NCBI GenBank assembly: GCA_036276235.1
Contig: DATBDZ010000461.1
Coordinates: 1-27,591, forward strand
Reading direction: 5' to 3'
Source: JANWHF01 sp036276235
Lineage (GTDB): Bacteria; Planctomycetota; Phycisphaerae; Tepidisphaerales; Tepidisphaeraceae
Length of the DNA stretch: 27,591 bases
Below are positions 23,521 to 27,591 of this stretch, piece after piece (position 1 is the stretch's first letter; each line of letters opens with the position of its first letter). Both the position numbers and the translations under genes were made by a program. The notes under the pieces were generated by a model, which ran no database searches, had not been told where the DNA came from, and worked only from the letters and a program-made list of their open reading frames with translations.

Positions 23521-25969
23521 GAGCCGCCTCCTCGCCAAGCCATTCCTTCATGATCTTCGCGACTTCAGCATCGAGCTGGCTCATGAGCGCAGCCGCCCCG
23601 ACGCTGGTCGCCAGCGATTGCACGTCCTTCGCTTCCTTCAATCCGTAGATTTCCGCGACATGCGACGCGAGGCCTTCGCGCTGTCGCTCATGCAGCGTCT
23701 CAAACGCGGCGCGCAGGCGCGGAACCATACCCAGAAAGACGTCGCCATCGGTGATGCGCAGAAGCTCATCGACAGCCGCGACCAGCGACTTTCCGCCGAG
23801 CATGACGGCGGTTTTGGACACCTTGAGCACGCCGTGCAGAAAATCCCCGGCGACGACCTGCTGATCTGTCCCGCCGCGGGCATAGTTTAGAAGTTCGGTC
23901 GCCAGATTATCGGCCTTCATGCGGCGCATCTCCGCCAGCGCGCCGAGGAATGCGCCGCGCAGGAAGGGCATCGCTGAATTACGCGCCGCCAGTTGCACCT
24001 GTGCCGCGAAGAGATCGGCATCCAGATCGTCGCGCTGCACGACCGGCTCCGCCAGCGCCATCAGGCCGGTGACCACTTCGTCCCACTGATCGGGCGGCAC
24101 ACTCGCCACGCCCGGCAGGGCGCTGCACGCGCGGCTGAAGCAGCGCGATATCAGATCGGCCAAATGCTGCTTGCCCAGCCCGCGAAACGCCGCGTAACGC
24201 TCAAGCACCATTAATGATGTGAGCGCGTCGGCCAGCGAAGAAAACCGCTCGTCGTGATCGATCGCGTACGACGTATTCTGTTCGGCGCGCAGCACAAGCT
24301 GCGGCAAATCCATCTCCACCGCCTGCACCAGCTTGCGACATGCCGGCCCGGCTTCCTGGGCGTTGGCGCCCAGGCTCTCGGCCAGAAGCGTGGTCGCCGC
24401 CGCCTCGACTGAATCCCCATGCAGATTCAGCTCGATCAGATCGGTTTCGATCTTGGGATGCCATTTGAGCCGCCACAATTCCTTGAAGACCGATTGGCCA
24501 AACGGCGCCGCCTCGCGGGTAAGCTGGCCGATTTCGATCTTCATGAAGATCAGCCGATGGAGAAACGCCGACCGCGCCGCATCCAGCGGATCGCGCTTAT
24601 CGAGCGTGTAATTTTGCAGTCGCTCGCGCGCGGCAAACTCCTCCAACTTCAGGCGATCCAACTGTTCGTAAAAATCATTGACAATCGGAAGGCGGCCCAT
24701 CCGATCGGTCACCTTCCCCAGGCGCGATCCGATGTTGATTTCGTCGATCGCTTCCAGCAGAGAAGTCGCCTCGCGAACGGGGCCCTTGCAGCAGCAGGTG
24801 ATCAGGGCATCGTGAATGTCGTCGAGCACCGGCTCGTTCCACCCGCGCAGACGACTCAGCATCAACGCATGCTGCGTGGCGCCGATCGCATCGGCGGAAG
24901 AAAGCGGCGCTCCGCGCCGGCGGGCTTCCTTAAGAATGTCGATCACCGTATCGACCACTACATCATCCTGCCCGCGCCCGGCGGCATGATGCTCGTGACA
25001 GAGCTCGTAATATTTGGGCGCTCGATTTCCAGCGCCATATCCCGACAGCTCGGAGATGCGGAAGTACGAATATGGCGCGACCGTCACGCTGATCGTCCCT
25101 TCCGGAATTTCAGGCGGCGGGGTTGGATCATCGCGGTTGAGAAACAGATGAAACCCACCGCAAATCACCATCGCGTCGCGCGGCTTAAGCTTCCTTTCCT
25201 TCAGCGTCTGCTGAATGGTCCGCCACATGAACCGCTCGCGGGCGAGGGTGCCATCGGTTTCCAACAGAGCAGGCGAGGTAGTGGCGCGCACGGCAGCGCA
25301 GAAGAGCGCGACATCGCGGCGCATCGATTCATAAGAATCATCCGCGCGCGGCGACTCGAAAAGACGATCCCATGTCTCATTGAAATTGCGATGCCCCGCC
25401 GCCTTCGATAATGCCTGATAGAAATCGCTTCGTGTCGCAATTTGCTCCCAATGTTCCCGCGGACGAGGCTTGGGCTGTGGCGCCTTCTCGTCATTGGGCA
25501 GGAGCGGCATCTCGCCCGGCGTCGCAAAGTGCGGCAGATCGTTGAAGTGAGCCTCCGCGCCGATATCGCGCGCGGCTTTCATCGCCACATACTCCGGCGA
25601 ATAACTCACCAGCGGATACCAAGCCGATACGCGCGGCGGCGGCTGGGGCGGTTGGCCCGGCGCAACAGGTGGCGCGGCGGTGGGGCGATAGCTCGAATAA
25701 ATCGCAATCGGCGGACGCGTCTTGGAATCAATAACAAATTCGATCATCCCCTGCGCTTCGGTCGGGCCCTCGATAAAAATGATCTTCGGCCTGCGCTCGC
25801 GGATGCAGCGATCAAGCTGCCGCGCAATGGCCGGCGAATGATGCCGCACGCCGAACCAGCAGATTTCTTCTGCCATCAACGCATCGACGCGCGCGACGAG
25901 CGCGTCGAGGTCAAGCGCCGCAGCTTTTACGGCGCTCGCGATGGGAGAAGATGACATTGCGCGGGGCAT
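23513..25969 (-). CDS. DUF5682 family protein with TraB/EreA-like N-terminal motifs
   Basis: An 818-residue cytosolic protein that I recognise as DUF5682 from its start (WFGVRHHSPAIAR) and its VWA/MoxR neighbours. The first 280 residues show, in order: RHHSPAIAR (42-50), IFIEGPTE (64-71), SPEYVAMKAARDIGAEAHFN (124-143) ending near Asp144, RERFMW (244-249) and VICGGFH (268-274). This order and spacing resembles the TraB/TIKI, EreA and ChaN hydrolase-like superfamily. The rest (about 300-818) is mostly helical with no motif I recognise. ATG 25969 is used; ATG 25957 is an alternative. The gene is separated from MoxR by a 297-base repeat-filled gap. Confidence 0.85.
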   Translation of the reverse strand: MPRAMSSSPIASAVKAAALDLDALVARVDALMAEEICWFGVRHHSPAIARQLDRCIRERRPKIIFIEGPTEAQGMIEFVIDSKTRPPIAIYSSYRPTAAPPVAPGQPPQPPPRVSAWYPLVSYSPEYVAMKAARDIGAEAHFNDLPHFATPGEMPLLPNDEKAPQPKPRPREHWEQIATRSDFYQALSKAAGHRNFNETWDRLFESPRADDSYESMRRDVALFCAAVRATTSPALLETDGTLARERFMWRTIQQTLKERKLKPRDAMVICGGFHLFLNRDDPTPPPEIPEGTISVTVAPYSYFRISELSGYGAGNRAPKYYELCHEHHAAGRGQDDVVVDTVIDILKEARRRGAPLSSADAIGATQHALMLSRLRGWNEPVLDDIHDALITCCCKGPVREATSLLEAIDEINIGSRLGKVTDRMGRLPIVNDFYEQLDRLKLEEFAARERLQNYTLDKRDPLDAARSAFLHRLIFMKIEIGQLTREAAPFGQSVFKELWRLKWHPKIETDLIELNLHGDSVEAAATTLLAESLGANAQEAGPACRKLVQAVEMDLPQLVLRAEQNTSYAIDHDERFSSLADALTSLMVLERYAAFRGLGKQHLADLISRCFSRACSALPGVASVPPDQWDEVVTGLMALAEPVVQRDDLDADLFAAQVQLAARNSAMPFLRGAFLGALAEMRRMKADNLATELLNYARGGTDQQVVAGDFLHGVLKVSKTAVMLGGKSLVAAVDELLRITDGDVFLGMVPRLRAAFETLHERQREGLASHVAEIYGLKEAKDVQSLATSVGAAALMSQLDAEVAKIMKEWLGEEAAHA

Positions 25970-26010
25970 CCGTTCGCGATCCTAATACACGACGCGCTTT
26001 CGCGCATTCT

Positions 26011-26136
26011 CCCTCTCCCCTGTACTCAGGGGAGAGGGCCGGGGTGAGGGGACCAATGCGCCGATCGGCGAAGTACGCTCACTGGCGCATCGCTGTCCCC
26101 TCACCCTGCCCTCTCCCCTGAGTACAGGGGAGAGGG
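26011..26136. repeat. Paired-palindrome element, CCCTCTCCCCTG-TACT family
   Basis: Hairpins CTCTCCCCTG-TACT-CAGGGGAGAG (26013-26036) and CTCTCCCCTG-AGTA-CAGGGGAGAG (26111-26134) are in mirror orientation. Inner arms GGGTGAGGGGAC / GTCCCCTCACCC also pair, and a third inner pair ATGCGCC / GGCGCAT closes the centre. The element lies 41 bases upstream of the DUF5682 start, inside what would otherwise be the MoxR-DUF5682 operon. Confidence 0.85.
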
Positions 26137-26170
26137 TTCTAAGCGCAAGCCCATCTCATCGCTGCGGACA

Positions 26171-26261
26171 CGTAGGGCGGGCACTGCCCGCCGCATGTTG
26201 CATGGTGTATGTACTCGCACACCATGCGTGACAAACGGTGGGCGAGCACATCCACCCTACA
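26171..26261. repeat. Apparent chimeric palindromic element, GTAGGG-ended
   Basis: The left end is GTAGGGCGGGCACTGCCCGCCG (its own hairpin GGCGGGC..GCCCGCC type). The right end, GGTGGGCGAGCACATCCACC plus CTAC, belongs to the 61-bp GTAGGGTGGG family. Between them CATGGTGT (26201-26208) and ACACCATG (26219-26226) form a third hairpin with GTACTC in its loop. The two ends thus come from different families. The element stops about 6 bases before the MoxR stop codon. Confidence 0.7.
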
Positions 26262-26266
26262 CAACG

Positions 26267-27424
26267 TCATTTCAGCACCTTGCTCGCCTCCTCATGAAAC
26301 GCCGCCCAATGCTTTTCGCCGGCGGCGCGCTTGCGGGCGACGATCGACACATATTCCTTCAGCGCCGCCAGATCCTGCGGATCCTCCTTGACGATCGAGC
26401 CAATCAGATTTCGCGCGACGGCTCCTGCCGTCACCTTGCCGTCGCCGAAGAAGCGGCTGTGGAGCGTCGCGTCCACTGCGGTGCCAATCGCCTCTGCGGT
26501 TGAGAGCGTCGTTCCCGGAGATTTCACGCTCACGCCCTCGGCAGTCTTTCCGTCGCGCAGCTCGCGGAAGGCCGTCGCCAGCAATTCCAGGATTGCCGGC
26601 TCGATCGGCGCGGTGATTTCATATCGCTTCAGCAGTTCGGCCGACCGCTGGCGCACGATCTCCACCTCGGTCTTCTTGTCGGCGACGATTGGAATATGAA
26701 CGTAATTGAATCGTCGCTTGAGCGCCGCCGACAGATCGTTCACGCCCTGATCGCGCGAGTTGGCGGTGGCGATGATGTTAAATCCGGGTTTGGCGAAGAT
26801 GGCATTCGCCTCGGGCAATTCGGGGATCGCGATGTTTTTTTCCGACATGATCGACACCAGCGCATCCTGCACATCCGGCACGCAGCGGGTGATCTCCTCG
26901 AAGCGAAGCAGCGCGCCCCTGGTCATCGCGACCATCGTCGGCGAGGGAATCATGTTGGCGGGATTGGGCCCCTCGGCGATCACCCGGGCGATGTTCCAGG
27001 AATACTTGATGTGCTCCTCGGTGGTGCCGGCGGTTCCTTGAATCACCAGCGTCGAGTTGCCGCAGATGGCGGCGGCAAGGTGCTCGCTGAGCCAGCTTTT
27101 GCCGGTGCCGGGATCACCCACCAACAGCAGCGATCGATCGGAGGCGAGCGTGACGATCGCGCGCTCGACGATCGATTGCTCGCCGTAAAATTTGCGGGTG
27201 ATCTCCACCTTCTGCTTTTTGCCGTCGATGGTGGCATCGAGCGTTTTGCCGCCGGTGATGTACGCCAGCACCGAGCGCGGCGAGAGCTTCCAGGACGACG
27301 GCGGCTTCTCCGCATCATTCTGCTTCAACGCCTCAAGCTCAGCGGCAAACACCTGCTCGGCAGGGCGGCGCAGAATGTCGGCGTTGCCGTTTGCCGCAGA
27401 AGACGCTTCGGTTTTCTTTGCCAT
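26267..27424 (-). CDS. MoxR-type AAA+ ATPase
   Basis: A 385-residue AAA+ protein. An N-terminal 80-residue extension is followed by Walker A GDPGTGKS (103-110), Walker B LLRFEEI (172-178), sensor 1 ATANSRD (about 220-226) and the arginine-finger region LKRRF. It belongs to the MoxR class, chaperone-like ATPases that remodel partner complexes together with VWA proteins. The start ATG 27424 has GAGGAG 6 bases upstream; a frame extension to 27469 is rejected. It is the first visible gene of the leftward module with DUF5682 and VWA. In other genomes similar loci may carry SWIM zinc-finger or DUF5691 genes upstream; any such gene here would be beyond the window edge. Confidence 0.9.
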   Translation of the reverse strand: MAKKTEASSAANGNADILRRPAEQVFAAELEALKQNDAEKPPSSWKLSPRSVLAYITGGKTLDATIDGKKQKVEITRKFYGEQSIVERAIVTLASDRSLLLVGDPGTGKSWLSEHLAAAICGNSTLVIQGTAGTTEEHIKYSWNIARVIAEGPNPANMIPSPTMVAMTRGALLRFEEITRCVPDVQDALVSIMSEKNIAIPELPEANAIFAKPGFNIIATANSRDQGVNDLSAALKRRFNYVHIPIVADKKTEVEIVRQRSAELLKRYEITAPIEPAILELLATAFRELRDGKTAEGVSVKSPGTTLSTAEAIGTAVDATLHSRFFGDGKVTAGAVARNLIGSIVKEDPQDLAALKEYVSIVARKRAAGEKHWAAFHEEASKVLK

Positions 27425-27469
27425 CGAGTGCTCCTCTGATTGTCGCGCGCGACAGAATGTTGCGCTCAT

Positions 27470-27530
27470 GTAGGGTGGGTGTACTCGCCCACCATCTGCC
27501 GCTCGTGGTGGGCGAGCACACCCACCCTAC
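27470..27530. repeat. 61-bp REPIN-like element, GTAGGGTGGG family
   Basis: Same design as 22140-22200: 24-base inverted arms (left begins GTAGGGTGGGTGTACTCGCC) around a 13-base spacer of unrelated sequence. The right arm has one change (GAGCAC instead of GAGTAC). It sits 45 bases upstream of the MoxR start codon, in its promoter region. Confidence 0.9.
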
Positions 27531-27554
27531 AACACTTGCACGCCAAGCAAAAAT

Positions 27555-27574
27555 CGGCGGGCAGTGCCCGCCCG
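27555..27574. repeat. Short palindrome, GGCGGGCA family, near the window edge
   Basis: CGGCGGGCAGTGCCCGCCCG is the reverse complement of the left arm of the 26171 element. It is probably one end of a further element that continues past the window. Confidence 0.6.
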
Positions 27575-27591
27575 ACGATCGGGCGCCGCGC

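Noticed and set aside
24419..25411. A 330-codon rightward frame opposite DUF5682, and similar frames at 8294-9550 and 11226-12503.
   Set aside because: All are antisense to confidently assigned genes and show no domain.

Overview
The window is GC-rich, tightly packed bacterial DNA with 18 convincing protein genes, one tRNA and an unusual number of intergenic palindromic repeats. The best lineage clue is the pair of membrane proteins at 5479-6638. Each ends in a cytosolic zinc ribbon of the CPSCGYDLR...CPECG type, which I associate with Planctomycetota (Phycisphaerae-like bacteria). This assignment is inference; no rRNA or marker gene is present.

Layout. 1-3230: a universal stress protein facing a large hybrid histidine kinase (PAS, HisKA, HATPase, receiver, HPt). 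3510-5040: two convergent short proteins resembling family 9 glycosyltransferases (heptosyltransferase-like). 5331-6638: a tRNA-Met(CAT), then two translationally coupled zinc-ribbon membrane proteins. 6663-8277: larB and larE, two of the three enzymes that make the nickel-pincer cofactor of lactate racemase. 8534-11146: an M24 'pita-bread' protein convergent with a GH1-like glycosidase. 11199-17680: a DUF362 protein divergent from a rightward operon of a LarA-family racemase, a 1054-residue FAD/Fe-S 2-hydroxyacid dehydrogenase (GlcD-GlcF-type fusion) and a DUF296/PPC protein. 17660-21910: a leftward overlapping operon of cytochrome P450, fatty-acyl-AMP ligase and an ACP-thioesterase fusion, which looks like a miniature lipid or natural-product pathway. 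22375-27424: a leftward MoxR ATPase, DUF5682 protein and VWA protein module.

How the genes fit together. larB, larE, the LarA homologue and the dehydrogenase suggest nickel-dependent racemisation or epimerisation of a 2-hydroxyacid followed by oxidation into the electron-transport chain. larC is not in the window, and the LarA homologue has Gln where the nickel-ligand His is expected. In the P450 operon, the FAAL would activate a fatty acid and load the ACP, the P450 would oxidise it and the thioesterase would release it. In the MoxR/VWA module, the DUF5682 protein has motifs that look to me like the TraB/TIKI/EreA/ChaN fold. This would give an otherwise unassigned family a candidate catalytic site.

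The intergenic spaces hold at least seven paired-palindrome (REPIN-like) elements of four or more sequence families. Most share a GTACTC/GAGTAC core, usually at the hairpin tip. One element sits inside another, and one appears to be a chimera of two families.
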